Program-made: the position numbers and the translations under genes
From: Roseburia hominis
Lineage (GTDB): Bacteria; Bacillota; Clostridia; Lachnospirales; Lachnospiraceae
NCBI GenBank assembly: GCA_021771815.1
Contig: JAETOE010000020.1
Location: forward strand, 1 to 64,000
Length of the DNA: 64,000 nt
Reading direction: 5' to 3'
In this document: one piece after another, positions 7,543 through 15,543 of the stretch
How the letters are laid out: each line of letters opens with the position of its first letter
Numbering within the stretch: position 1 is the stretch's first letter
The notes under the pieces: model-generated
The model's input: the letters and a program-made list of their open reading frames with translations, nothing else
Told to the model about the DNA's origin: nothing
Databases searched by the model: none

Positions 7543-8258
7543 ATATGCTCCCCCCAGTATGTATTGATGCGTTCTTTGACTTCTTTTAAATGAGAACGGC
7601 TGATCGGAAGCGCCGTCTCTTCTTTCAGCACCGCCATGCCGTCCTTCACCTGCAGCACATGAATCAGATTGACGATACAGCCCCGGTCGATATAGAGAAA
7701 TTCCTCCGACGCAAGCTCGTCATAGACCTGCTGCAAGCTCTTCCTCACCTTTGACGTACCGCCTGCCGTGACAATCGCGGCATTTTTCCCGTCGCGCTCA
7801 ATATAGAGAATCTCCCTGTACGGAATTTTCTCTATCCGGCTGTTCGTCTGAATCGTGTAGATCCTGCCGTCCTCGATCGCAAGCAGCTTCACTGCGTCCT
7901 CGATCGCGGCGTAAAGCCGTCTTCCGCGTTCCTGTTTTGGCACGTAGCGGAAAATGGACAATTCAAACGCATCGATGGCATATTCAATATGCGACGTAAT
8001 AAAGATAATCTTCACATCCGGCAGCGCAGGTTCTAGCTTTGCCGCAAGCTCCATGCCCGTACTCCCCGGCATCTCAATGTCCAAGAGAATCAGGTCAAAG
8101 TGAAATCCGTCCTCCGTGATATCATAAAGCAGATTTCTGCTGTCCGTATAGGTGACGACCCTGCCGGGCAGACCGCATTTCCCGAGAACCTCCTCTGCAG
8201 CCGCGGCATTCGCCGCCGCCACAGCTTCCTCATCATCACAGACCGCTATGTACAGCAT
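7539..8258 (-). CDS. LytTR-family response regulator
   Basis: A 239-residue regulator with an N-terminal receiver domain (acidic pocket VCDDEE, phospho-acceptor Asp in FDLILLDIEMPG, then FITSH and VPKQERG) and a C-terminal LytTR DNA-binding domain (from about residue 140: IEKIPYREILYIERDGKNA, then FLYIDRGCIVNL). The start at 8258 (MLYIAVCDD) is preferred over the Met seven codons upstream because GGAGGA lies eight bases before it. It is the first gene of the pair with the GHKL kinase. LytTR regulators typically bind paired direct repeats upstream of transporter or peptide genes. Confidence 0.9.
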   Translation of the reverse strand: MLYIAVCDDEEAVAAANAAAAEEVLGKCGLPGRVVTYTDSRNLLYDITEDGFHFDLILLDIEMPGSTGMELAAKLEPALPDVKIIFITSHIEYAIDAFELSIFRYVPKQERGRRLYAAIEDAVKLLAIEDGRIYTIQTNSRIEKIPYREILYIERDGKNAAIVTAGGTSKVRKSLQQVYDELASEEFLYIDRGCIVNLIHVLQVKDGMAVLKEETALPISRSHLKEVKERINTYWGEHI

Positions 8259-8317
8259 AACGCGCTTCCTCCATTCCAAAGCAATTTGGCGCAGACGATT
8301 ATCCGCGCCTTACTTTC

Positions 8318-8767
8318 TCACAGGTTCAAAAAACGATCCCAGCTCTCCACATCATGCGCCGCAGTTACGCGCAGCGCATAGGTCGCTTCGTCCGGGGCGT
8401 CGATGATGAACTCATACTGGTTCTTCTCTTTCTTTAAGGAATAAATCATTCCTCCCACAAACGACTTTATCATATCCGGCCATTTTGCAGCCGGAAGCTC
8501 TGTATCGTCACAGGTCTTCATCAGCCTGCCGTCCGCATCATAGACTTTAAATCCTTCCTTTATCACAGCCGCAATTTCCGCCTGCTCAAGCTTAAACAGC
8601 AGTTCGTTCGTCCGCATCGTGCGGATATCCCGGTTGCAGGAATTCTCCGGCAGAATCGTCACATTGTCAAGCACCAGATGAAAAAAATCTCCCGCCGCCT
8701 GCACATCCCCGATATACGCCTCTCCAAAGTCAAAATATTCCAGTTCATCTGTTGTCGTGTATTTCAT
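8318..8767 (-). CDS. Conserved-looking hypothetical protein
   Basis: A 149-residue soluble protein of mixed alpha/beta composition (MKYTTTDELEYFDFGEAYIG at the start, EFIIDAPDEATYALRVTA near the end). There is no signal peptide, membrane helix or recognised motif. The start has GGAAAGAA upstream. It lies 60 bases upstream of the response-regulator gene in the same direction and could be co-transcribed with it. Function unknown. Confidence 0.7.
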   Translation of the reverse strand: MKYTTTDELEYFDFGEAYIGDVQAAGDFFHLVLDNVTILPENSCNRDIRTMRTNELLFKLEQAEIAAVIKEGFKVYDADGRLMKTCDDTELPAAKWPDMIKSFVGGMIYSLKKEKNQYEFIIDAPDEATYALRVTAAHDVESWDRFLNL

Positions 8768-8896
8768 CGGTTCTTTCCTCCCGCTTCGTTCTTTCTTGCA
8801 TCGCTTTCACCAACTAACAGACATTGTATCTGATTTTACGTGTCTTGGCAAATGAAAACGTGCGCCGTCAGGAGTTGCCGCCAGGCGCACATGTAA

Positions 8897-8918
8897 AAGC
8901 CGGGCAAAAGCCCGGCTT
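8897..8918 (-). terminator. GC-rich terminator
   Basis: A perfect 9-bp stem AAGCCGGGC/GCCCGGCTT with a 4-base loop lies 12 bases after the stop of the 156-residue gene. The minus strand continues TTTTACA. A second, looser inverted repeat (GTGCGCC/GGCGCAC) follows at 8860-8890. Confidence 0.65.
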
Positions 8919-8929
8919 ACATAAAGGTC

Positions 8930-9400
8930 TTACTCCGCTTCCTCCGGCTTCGTCCCGACCTTGGTTTCAAGTTCTTCGATTTCATTTTGCTTGCGCGCGC
9001 ACTGTGCATCCTGCGCGATCGCTGTCATGATCCGCCTGACGTCCTCCCCTGAGAACATCGTGATCGCCCTTGACAAATCCCCGATATTCTCCCTGTTGAA
9101 GACAAGGCTCCCGCCCGCTTCGAGCGGGACCGTAATCGTATTTGCCGGATTGCTCACATCGCCAAGTGTAAGTTGATTATTATCTTTATCACAACGGAAG
9201 ATTACGCCGTGGTATGTAATGAAGCCGTTTTCATCCGCCATATCGTCATACGGCGCGTGCTTTTCCGACGCTATTTTCGCCGCGTACGCCTCGCCGTCAA
9301 TATATTTCCTGTCACTTCCTGTGCCTCTGCTCTTAAACATTTCCGCTTCGCCGGTCAGATAGCCTGCGCCATAGCTTCGTTCCATTCCCATGATTGCCAT
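8930..9400 (-). CDS. Hypothetical acidic protein
   Basis: A 156-residue soluble protein with AGAGGAGAAG just before its ATG. The N-terminus is Gly/Met-rich (MAIMGMERSYGAGYLTGEAE), the middle forms a small beta domain (GFITYHGVIFRCDKDNNQLT) and the C-terminus is a helical Glu/Lys tail. No known domain is recognised. A terminator follows and the next upstream gene is 300 bases away, so it is probably monocistronic. Function unknown. Confidence 0.7.
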   Translation of the reverse strand: MAIMGMERSYGAGYLTGEAEMFKSRGTGSDRKYIDGEAYAAKIASEKHAPYDDMADENGFITYHGVIFRCDKDNNQLTLGDVSNPANTITVPLEAGGSLVFNRENIGDLSRAITMFSGEDVRRIMTAIAQDAQCARKQNEIEELETKVGTKPEEAE

Positions 9401-9610
9401 AATCTCTTCTCCTCTCTGCCTGCCGATGCCTGATACTCTTTTCCGATGTCAATCCTTCGATTCGTCCGGCATCAGCCTTGACATATATTTATTATTATTT
9501 CGACAAATTGCACTTGGAGCTTTACGGAAAACACGGTCTTTTCATTACACACATTGCACCGTTGGTGACATTGTGCACGCAGCACAGTGCGTGATCCTTT
9601 TGCGCGGGGC

Positions 9611-9710
9611 ACACTTCCCTATTCCGGCAGGGTGCTCCCTACTCCGGCAGGGTGCTCCCTATTCCGGTAGGGTACTTCCTATTCTGACAGGGTAGTTCTT
9701 ATTCCGGCAG
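9611..9710. repeat. Five 20-bp tandem repeats derived from the hydF 3' end
   Basis: Five contiguous 20-base units (core GGTGCTCCCTATTCCGGCAG on the plus strand) fill 9611-9710 with one to four differences each. The last unit contains the final codons of hydF (ACCCTGCCGGAATAA on the minus strand, encoding TLPE-stop). The four others repeat that coding end downstream of the gene. There are no spacers, so it is not a CRISPR. Confidence 0.9.
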
Positions 9711-10973
9711 GGTGATTTTATCTAAGATTCCGGTCAGGTGCGCAATCGTCACGCCGTAATTTGTCATCGGAATCTGCTGCGCTTTCGCCCGGTCAATGCG
9801 CGAGAGGACATATTTCCGGTTGAACATGCACGCGCCGCACTGGATAATCAGGTCGTAGCCCGAGAGATCCTGGGGGAAATCCGTTCCGCTCACAAGCTCC
9901 ACCGAAAGCGTTTCGCCAAAGCGTTTCCGCAGCATCCGCGGAATCTTCTCCCTGCCGATATCCTCCGCAAGCGGCGCATGTGTGCAGCACTCGGCAATCA
10001 GCACCCGGGAATCCGGCGTTAGTGCGTCGATCTGCTTTGCGCCTTCCACATAGTAGGGAAGGTCGCCCTTATACGCCGCGAACAGCACGGAAAAAGAGGT
10101 GAGCATACTCTCCGCGGGCTTGTGCTCATAGACATACCCGAACACCTGTGAATCCGTCACGATCAGCTTCGGCGGCTCTTTTGTCATGGCGAGCGCAGAA
10201 ACAAGCTTATCGGTCGTCACGCTCATGACGAGACATTTCTTATCCAGAAGTTCACGTATCGTCTGCATCTGCGGCAGAATCAGCCTTCCTTTCGGCGCCT
10301 GAATATCCTGCGGCATCACGAGCAGCACAAGATCGCCCTCCGATACCAATTCTCCGGTAATCATTCGATTTCCATAGTTCTCCGGTAATTTCCGGGTCAG
10401 CGCTTCTTTAAAGGCTTCGATTCCCTCCCCGGTCTTCGCGCTCACAAGCAGCGCGTCCTCCCCCGTCTCTTTCTTAATCTGCGCGAGAAGCTCATCCGCA
10501 TTCTCCCTGATATCCGCCTTATTTAAGACGAGCAGTACAGGCGTATTTTTTTCTTTGAAAAAACGATACCAGCGCAGTTCTTCTTCGTCGATGAACTGTC
10601 CGCAAGATGCGCCCGAACGGTCATGCTTTTCCGCCCTGACGTCTGACGCACCGCCTGCCGATTCTTCCCCGGAAATCAGAATCACTGCAATCTCCGTTTT
10701 CTCCGCCGCAAGGCGCGTCTTTTCCACTCGTCTCGCCCCAAGCTCGCTCTCATCGTCAAAGCCGGCCGTATCTATGATGATGCACGGCCCGAGCGGGTGC
10801 ACCTCCATCGCCTTGTAGACAGGGTCCGTCGTCGTTCCCGCCACGTCTGCGACGATCGACACCTCCTGCTTTGTGAATGCGTTGATAAATGCCGACTTAC
10901 CGTTGTTCGTCCTCCCAAAAATCCCGATGTGCAGGCGGTTTCCTCCCGGCGTCTCATTCAATGTCACTGCCAT
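9699..10973 (-). CDS. hydF: [FeFe]-hydrogenase maturation GTPase HydF
   Basis: A 424-residue maturase that carries the assembled 2Fe subcluster to apo-HydA. The GTPase domain shows P-loop GRTNNGKSAF, switch TTTDP, DTAGFDD, NKAD and SAKTGEG. The C-terminal cluster-binding domain has the ligands in CTHAPL and QCGACMF. A 25-residue insertion (about 105-130: SGEESAGGASDVRAEKHDRSG) lies between the G3 and G4 motifs and is unusual in length. hydG and hydE lie upstream on the same strand, with about 120 bases between hydG and hydF. No hydrogenase structural gene is in the window. Confidence 0.96.
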   Translation of the reverse strand: MAVTLNETPGGNRLHIGIFGRTNNGKSAFINAFTKQEVSIVADVAGTTTDPVYKAMEVHPLGPCIIIDTAGFDDESELGARRVEKTRLAAEKTEIAVILISGEESAGGASDVRAEKHDRSGASCGQFIDEEELRWYRFFKEKNTPVLLVLNKADIRENADELLAQIKKETGEDALLVSAKTGEGIEAFKEALTRKLPENYGNRMITGELVSEGDLVLLVMPQDIQAPKGRLILPQMQTIRELLDKKCLVMSVTTDKLVSALAMTKEPPKLIVTDSQVFGYVYEHKPAESMLTSFSVLFAAYKGDLPYYVEGAKQIDALTPDSRVLIAECCTHAPLAEDIGREKIPRMLRKRFGETLSVELVSGTDFPQDLSGYDLIIQCGACMFNRKYVLSRIDRAKAQQIPMTNYGVTIAHLTGILDKITLPE

Positions 10974-11092
10974 ATCTGCCCTTCCTTCCCAAAATACGAT
11001 TTTCCCTTACGTGTCTATATCCCATGCAATCTATACCGAAGCATTTATGCTGCATCCATCGTCGCAAACAGCGTTATCGGTCTGCGGCAGCA

Positions 11093-12511
11093 TTAAAAAC
11101 GGAAATCCCGTTTTCCTTCCGCGATATCGTGGATATGCTCGTAAGCCGTCTGCTTTACTTTCGGATTCGGAATATTCTCCAACTCTCTGTCGATTAACTC
11201 CATACCAATTCTTCTCGTCTCCTCGCTCGCATAATCTTCAAGGTATTCTTTTAAGGTCATAAGCGCATTCGGGTGGCAGCAATTTAGAATCTGCATGTTC
11301 TTGCACAGCGCCATAAAGCGGTCGCCCGTCCTGCCCTCGCGGTAGCACGCCGTACAAAAGCTCGGAATATAGCCGAGCTTCATCAGCCAGTTCACGACCT
11401 CGTCCAGGGTCCTCTGATCGCTGACGTCGAACTGCTCGGAGTTCTCCTCCTCCGGTTCCGGCTCGGCATAACCGCCGACGCTCGTTCTCGACGCGCCGCT
11501 GATCTGGGAAACGCCGAGCGGCAGCACCTTTTCGCGTACCTCTTTACTCTCCCTCGTCGAAATGATCATTCCGGTATACGGCACGGAAATGCGGATAAGC
11601 GCACAGATTTTCGCAAAAATATCGTCGCTGATGCCGTTGTCGAACGCGGACGGATCGATATCGTCGGCATGCTTCACGCGCGGCACGCTGATCGTGTGCG
11701 GCCCGATGCCGTGCACTGCCTCCAGATGTTCCGCGTGCATGAGAAGTCCCGCAAATTCATAACGGTACATTTCCAGCCCGAAGAGTACGCCAAGCCCCAC
11801 ATCGTCAATGCCGCCCTCCATCGCACGGTCCATCGCCTCGGTATGGTAGGCATAGTCGTGCTTCGGTCCGGTCGGATGCAGTTCTTCGTAGCTCTTCTTA
11901 TGATAAGTCTCCTGGAACAGAATGTAGGTTCCGATCCCTGCTTCCTTCAGCTTGCGGTAATTCTCTACGGTTGTCGCAGCTATATTGACATTGACGCGGC
12001 GGATTGCGCCGTTCTTATGCTTAATACTGTAAATTGTGTTGATGCACTCCAAAATATACTCGATTGGATTATTGACCGGGTCCTCGCCTGCCTCGATGGC
12101 AAGACGCTTATGTCCCATATCCTGTAATGCAGTAACTTCCTTTACGATTTCCTCCTGCGTCAGCTTTTTGCGCGCAATGTGCTTATTTTTCAGATGATAC
12201 GGGCAGTAGACGCAGCCGTTCACACAATAGTTGGACAGATACAGCGGCGCGAAAAGCACGATACGGTTTCCGTAGAAATCCTTCTTGATCTGCTGCGCCA
12301 GCTCGTAGACTTCCTCAATTTTCTCAGGAATCTGACAGGCTAAGAGCACGGACGCCTCCCTGTGGTCTAAGCCTTTTCGCTCTCTCGCTTTTGCAATGAT
12401 CGCGTCGATCAACTCCACCTTGTCCTTATTCTCGTCCGCGTAGGCTAAGGTTGCCTGAATTTCCTCGTCGGAGATGAACTCCTCTGCTTTTAATGATTTT
12501 GCGTTATACAT
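11093..12511 (-). CDS. hydG: HydG, tyrosine lyase for H-cluster CO/CN
   Basis: A 472-residue radical SAM enzyme that cleaves tyrosine to p-cresol and dehydroglycine, giving the CO and CN ligands of the hydrogenase H-cluster. The radical SAM motif CVNGCVYC (about residue 90) and a C-terminal auxiliary cluster motif (CTACYREGRTGDRF, then Cys-Cys in LNCCHP) are present. The length is typical of HydG and distinguishes it from ThiH, which lacks the C-terminal cluster motif. It lies 25 bases after hydE and is probably co-transcribed. Confidence 0.96.
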   Translation of the reverse strand: MYNAKSLKAEEFISDEEIQATLAYADENKDKVELIDAIIAKARERKGLDHREASVLLACQIPEKIEEVYELAQQIKKDFYGNRIVLFAPLYLSNYCVNGCVYCPYHLKNKHIARKKLTQEEIVKEVTALQDMGHKRLAIEAGEDPVNNPIEYILECINTIYSIKHKNGAIRRVNVNIAATTVENYRKLKEAGIGTYILFQETYHKKSYEELHPTGPKHDYAYHTEAMDRAMEGGIDDVGLGVLFGLEMYRYEFAGLLMHAEHLEAVHGIGPHTISVPRVKHADDIDPSAFDNGISDDIFAKICALIRISVPYTGMIISTRESKEVREKVLPLGVSQISGASRTSVGGYAEPEPEEENSEQFDVSDQRTLDEVVNWLMKLGYIPSFCTACYREGRTGDRFMALCKNMQILNCCHPNALMTLKEYLEDYASEETRRIGMELIDRELENIPNPKVKQTAYEHIHDIAEGKRDFRF

Positions 12512-12536
12512 AAATAATTTTCCCCTTTCTTCCCGG

Positions 12537-13586
12537 TCAGTCTTCTTTATAATCTCCCCGGTCGGTCACCACCCGATAACCGATGCTCTCCATGCGCCGC
12601 TGCATACAAAAACGGCACTCCGCCGCTTCGTCGCCCGTGCAGATCTTATTGTCGTAGAGCTTGTATTTCTCCCGGACATTCACCGGGGAGAGGTTCGGCA
12701 TCACGACATTTGCCCCGGCAAGAATCCCCATCTCCCTGCCCTTCGGATGAATCGTGCCGAGCGCCGTCGTCGCCGGAAGCAGCACATGCGGGTGAAGCAG
12801 CCGGATAATGCTTAAGAGCCGAAGCGTCATCCGCAAGGTTCCCGCCGCCCGGTCGCCAAACGGCGTGTCCTGCTGCGGGATGAACGGACCGATTCCCACC
12901 ATTTCCGGCTGAAACTCCCGGATGAACTTTAAGTCCGCGTAAAGCGTCTCCACCGTCTGGTGTGGCGAACCTACCATAAATCCGCATCCTGTCTGATAGC
13001 CGATTTCTTTTAAATCCTTAAGACAGCGCACCCGGTTCGCAAACGACATCTCCGCCGGGTGCAGCTTCCCGTAATGCGCCTCGTCCGCCGTCTCATGGCG
13101 GAGCAGATAGCGGTCCGCCCCCGCGTCAAAATACGCCTGATAACTCTCACGCGTTTTCTCCCCGACGGAGAGCGTTACCGCGCAGTCCGGGTACTGCTCC
13201 TTGATCGCCGCGACAAGCTCACAGATACGCGCATCCGTAAAATACAAATCTTCGCCGCCCTGCAGGACGAAGGTACGGAAGCCGAGTCCATAGCCCTCCT
13301 TACAGCACGCCAAAATCTGTTCTTTTGTCAGCCGGTACCGCTGCGCCCTCGCATTGCTCCGCCGGATGCCGCAATAATAACAATCGTTCTTACAGTAATT
13401 CGTAAATTCAATCAGCCCGCGGATATAAATTTCATTTCCGTATATACGCTGCGCCGTCTCCGCAGCAAGGCTTCTTAAGCGTTCTTCCGCCGTCTTGTCA
13501 TCTGTCGTCAGAAGTATCGAAAGCTCCTCTGCGGCAAGCGTCTGCTCTGCGGCGAGCCGCTCTATGATTTCTGATTCCCTTGTCAT
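12537..13586 (-). CDS. hydE: [FeFe]-hydrogenase maturation radical SAM protein HydE
   Basis: A 349-residue radical SAM enzyme acting on the HydG iron-cysteine-CO-CN product during H-cluster assembly. Motif CKNDCYYCGIRRSN lies near residue 68. Family regions LQGGED and VGIGPFIPQQDTPF are intact, and three C-terminal cysteines (CTGDEAAECRFCMQRR) fit the optional second cluster. The start overlaps the stop of the upstream regulator gene by four bases (ATGA), so regulator and hydE are translationally coupled. Confidence 0.96.
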   Translation of the reverse strand: MTRESEIIERLAAEQTLAAEELSILLTTDDKTAEERLRSLAAETAQRIYGNEIYIRGLIEFTNYCKNDCYYCGIRRSNARAQRYRLTKEQILACCKEGYGLGFRTFVLQGGEDLYFTDARICELVAAIKEQYPDCAVTLSVGEKTRESYQAYFDAGADRYLLRHETADEAHYGKLHPAEMSFANRVRCLKDLKEIGYQTGCGFMVGSPHQTVETLYADLKFIREFQPEMVGIGPFIPQQDTPFGDRAAGTLRMTLRLLSIIRLLHPHVLLPATTALGTIHPKGREMGILAGANVVMPNLSPVNVREKYKLYDNKICTGDEAAECRFCMQRRMESIGYRVVTDRGDYKED

Positions 13587-13858
13587 CCTTCCTCCCTGTC
13601 ATATTTCTTCTCCCCGACATTTGAGTAGACGGTCTTCGCCGAAATCCCGGACAGCCGCCCGATCTTGCCGGAAAGCGCGTTGATAATGTCCTGCGGCGCG
13701 TCGATTGCAACACTTATGATGTTGACCCCTTTCTCGCGGTAGGGAATCCCCATCCTGCCGATGATATAGCCGCCATACTCGTGCAGCAGATGATTGAGCT
13801 GTTCGACGGACTCTGTGTTTTCCACGATAACTCCGATCAATGCGATTCTTGTCTCCAT
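13583..13858 (-). CDS. TM1266-type hydrogenase-system regulator
   Basis: A 91-residue ACT-like protein of the family annotated as iron-only hydrogenase system putative regulator. It starts METRIALIGVIVEN and contains YGGYIIGRMGIPYREKGVNI and GKIGRLSGISAKTVYS. The start at 13858 is chosen for GGAGGAATT directly upstream; the longer frame has no ribosome site. It leads the hydE-hydG-hydF run and overlaps hydE by four bases. The NikR-like ACT fold suggests ligand sensing, but the ligand is not known to me. Confidence 0.9.
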   Translation of the reverse strand: METRIALIGVIVENTESVEQLNHLLHEYGGYIIGRMGIPYREKGVNIISVAIDAPQDIINALSGKIGRLSGISAKTVYSNVGEKKYDREEG

Positions 13859-14215
13859 AATTCCTCCGTTTACAAAAAACGCCGTATACAAGAAAATCTC
13901 TCCCTGCATACAGCGCACAAAATCCTGCGGATGGGCGCACCTTCTCCGCAGGTAATTCTTATTATGACTGCCATAGCTTTCACCGCAAGCGCTGCTTTTG
14001 GTGTCAGAGACTTTTGTTTCGTCTTGGGCTTTGGATAAGAGCTTATCTTAATCCTCAGCCCTTTTATCCTAACACGGATTCCTGGGGTGTGCAACCGCTT
14101 TTCAAATATTCGCGAAGCGCTTCCACATTCATCTGTTTTCCGACTGCCACCGCTTCGTCAAATTTCTATACATTTGCGTTATCCGTAATCTGCGCGCCGA
14201 CTTTCCTTTTCCTGC
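13859..14215. other. Intergenic region without a clear gene
   Basis: No frame here has a start and ribosome site. One minus-strand stretch (about 14065-14165) reads as a protein-like tail (FDEAVAVGKQMNVEALREYL, then KSGCTPQESVLG and stop). It may be the end of a lost gene. The promoter of the hyd operon must lie close to 13860-13950 but I could not place it. Confidence 0.4.
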
Positions 14216-14265
14216 TTGACACTGACTGCATAGGTGTTATAATGTACTTGTACATTAAGTACATT
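14216..14265 (+). promoter_or_regulatory. Promoter and operator of the GntR-ABC operon
   Basis: TTGACA (14216-14221), a 16-base spacer and TATAAT (14238-14243). Immediately over the -10 and start point lies the perfect palindrome AATGTACTTGTACATT (14241-14256), followed by another half site AAGTACATT (14257-14265). GTAC-centred palindromes fit the YtrA subgroup of GntR regulators, so autoregulation is likely. Confidence 0.8.
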
Positions 14266-14297
14266 AAATGCATTTTAGCAAATAAAGGCGGTGAGTT

Positions 14298-14675
14298 ATG
14301 GAAATCATTATCAGCAACAATGCCAACAAGCCTATCTATGAGCAAATTACATCACAGATCAAGGCAATGATAATGAGCGGAGAATTACAGGCCGGAGACG
14401 CGATTCCTTCCATGCGGGCATTGGCAAAGTCGATTCATGTAAGCGTCATTACCGTTCAAAAAGCCTATGAAGACTTAACGCGGGACGGCTTTATCGAAAC
14501 AACAGTCGGCAGGGGAAGCTTTGTGTCGGCTCAGAACAAGGAATTTTATCAAGAGGAACAGCAGCGCATAGCTGAGGAGCATTTGCAGGCTGCCGCAGAA
14601 ATCGGACGGACAAGCAATATTCCCCTTGAAAAATTAACAGAGCTATTGACCTTATTTTATCAGGAGGACGAATGA
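14298..14675 (+). CDS. GntR-family regulator, YtrA type
   Basis: A 125-residue repressor with an N-terminal winged helix (PIYEQITSQIKAMIMSGELQ, then GDAIPSMRALAKSIHVSVIT) and a short helical C-terminus without an effector domain, as in the YtrA subgroup. It is the first gene of an operon with an ATPase and a permease, the standard YtrA context. The palindrome over the promoter is the probable operator. Related systems respond to cell-wall-active antibiotics or bacteriocins; the inducer here is unknown. Confidence 0.93.
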   Translation: MEIIISNNANKPIYEQITSQIKAMIMSGELQAGDAIPSMRALAKSIHVSVITVQKAYEDLTRDGFIETTVGRGSFVSAQNKEFYQEEQQRIAEEHLQAAAEIGRTSNIPLEKLTELLTLFYQEDE

Positions 14676-14676
14676 T

Positions 14677-15543
14677 ATGGAGCATATCTTAGAATTACAG
14701 CAGGTTTCCAAAACATTTCCGAAGTCGGATTTTATGCTGGATCATGTGACATTTTCACTTCCATACGGCTCTATTATGGGCTTTGTCGGTGAAAATGGCG
14801 CCGGAAAAACTACGACTATAGATTGCATTCTAAATACCGTTGCGCCGAATAGCGGAACCATAAAATTGTTCGGAAAAGAAATGTCGGATTCAGACGGAGA
14901 ACTCAGGGAGAAAATCGGCGTTGTCTACGACGGTAACAATTTCCCAGCTTATCTGACGGCAAATCAGTTAGCGAAAGTGATGGAAGGGCTTTTTGCCACA
15001 TGGGACAATTCCTTATTTCGAAAATATTTGGAAGATTTTCATCTGCCGCCAAAACAGAAAATTAAGAACTATTCCAAAGGAATGACTATGAAGCTGGCAA
15101 TCGCCGCCGCTTTATCGCACCACCCGGAGCTATTGATCTTAGATGAGGCAACCAGCGGCTTAGACCCCATTATGCGCGATGAAATGCTGGACATTTTTCT
15201 TGATTTTGTGCAGGAAGAAAACCACTCGATTCTACTGTCCTCCCACATCACTAGCGACTTGGAAAAAGTTGCGGACTACATAACGTTTATTCATGGCGGA
15301 AAGCTCCTTATGACCGCATCCAAAAACGATCTCGCGTATCATTATGCCGTTATGCGCTGTAAGGAGAACCAATTTTATGCATTGGATCCGGCTGACATTT
15401 TATGCTTCCGCAAACGCGATCTCTGGATTGATGTGTTGGTTCCAAATGCAAAGGATGCGCAGCGAAAATACAAGGACGCAGTGATCGACCATGTTTCCAT
15501 CGATGAAATTATGCTGCTCTTAATAAAGGGGGAAAAAGTATGA
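14677..15543 (+). CDS. ABC transporter ATP-binding protein (YtrB/BcrA-like)
   Basis: A 288-residue ATPase: Walker A GENGAGKTT, signature NYSKGMTMKL, Walker B LLILDEATSGLDP, switch LLSSHIT. The C-terminal 70 residues form the extra domain typical of BcrA/YtrB exporters. The start lies one base after the regulator stop, with AGGAGG at 14662-14667. It pairs with the permease whose ORF overlaps its end by four bases. Confidence 0.92.
   Translation: MEHILELQQVSKTFPKSDFMLDHVTFSLPYGSIMGFVGENGAGKTTTIDCILNTVAPNSGTIKLFGKEMSDSDGELREKIGVVYDGNNFPAYLTANQLAKVMEGLFATWDNSLFRKYLEDFHLPPKQKIKNYSKGMTMKLAIAAALSHHPELLILDEATSGLDPIMRDEMLDIFLDFVQEENHSILLSSHITSDLEKVADYITFIHGGKLLMTASKNDLAYHYAVMRCKENQFYALDPADILCFRKRDLWIDVLVPNAKDAQRKYKDAVIDHVSIDEIMLLLIKGEKV

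Noticed and set aside
6244..8258. agr-type quorum-sensing locus
   Set aside because: Kinase and regulator look AgrC/AgrA-like, but no AgrB-like protease or AgrD-like peptide frame was found nearby.
9611..9710. Possible CRISPR array
   Set aside because: The 20-bp units are contiguous with no unique spacers and derive from the hydF 3' end; no cas genes are present.
13870..14094. 74-codon minus-strand frame upstream of the hyd operon
   Set aside because: Rich in Arg/Lys/Ile with no ribosome site; it also overlaps the likely promoter of the regulator gene.
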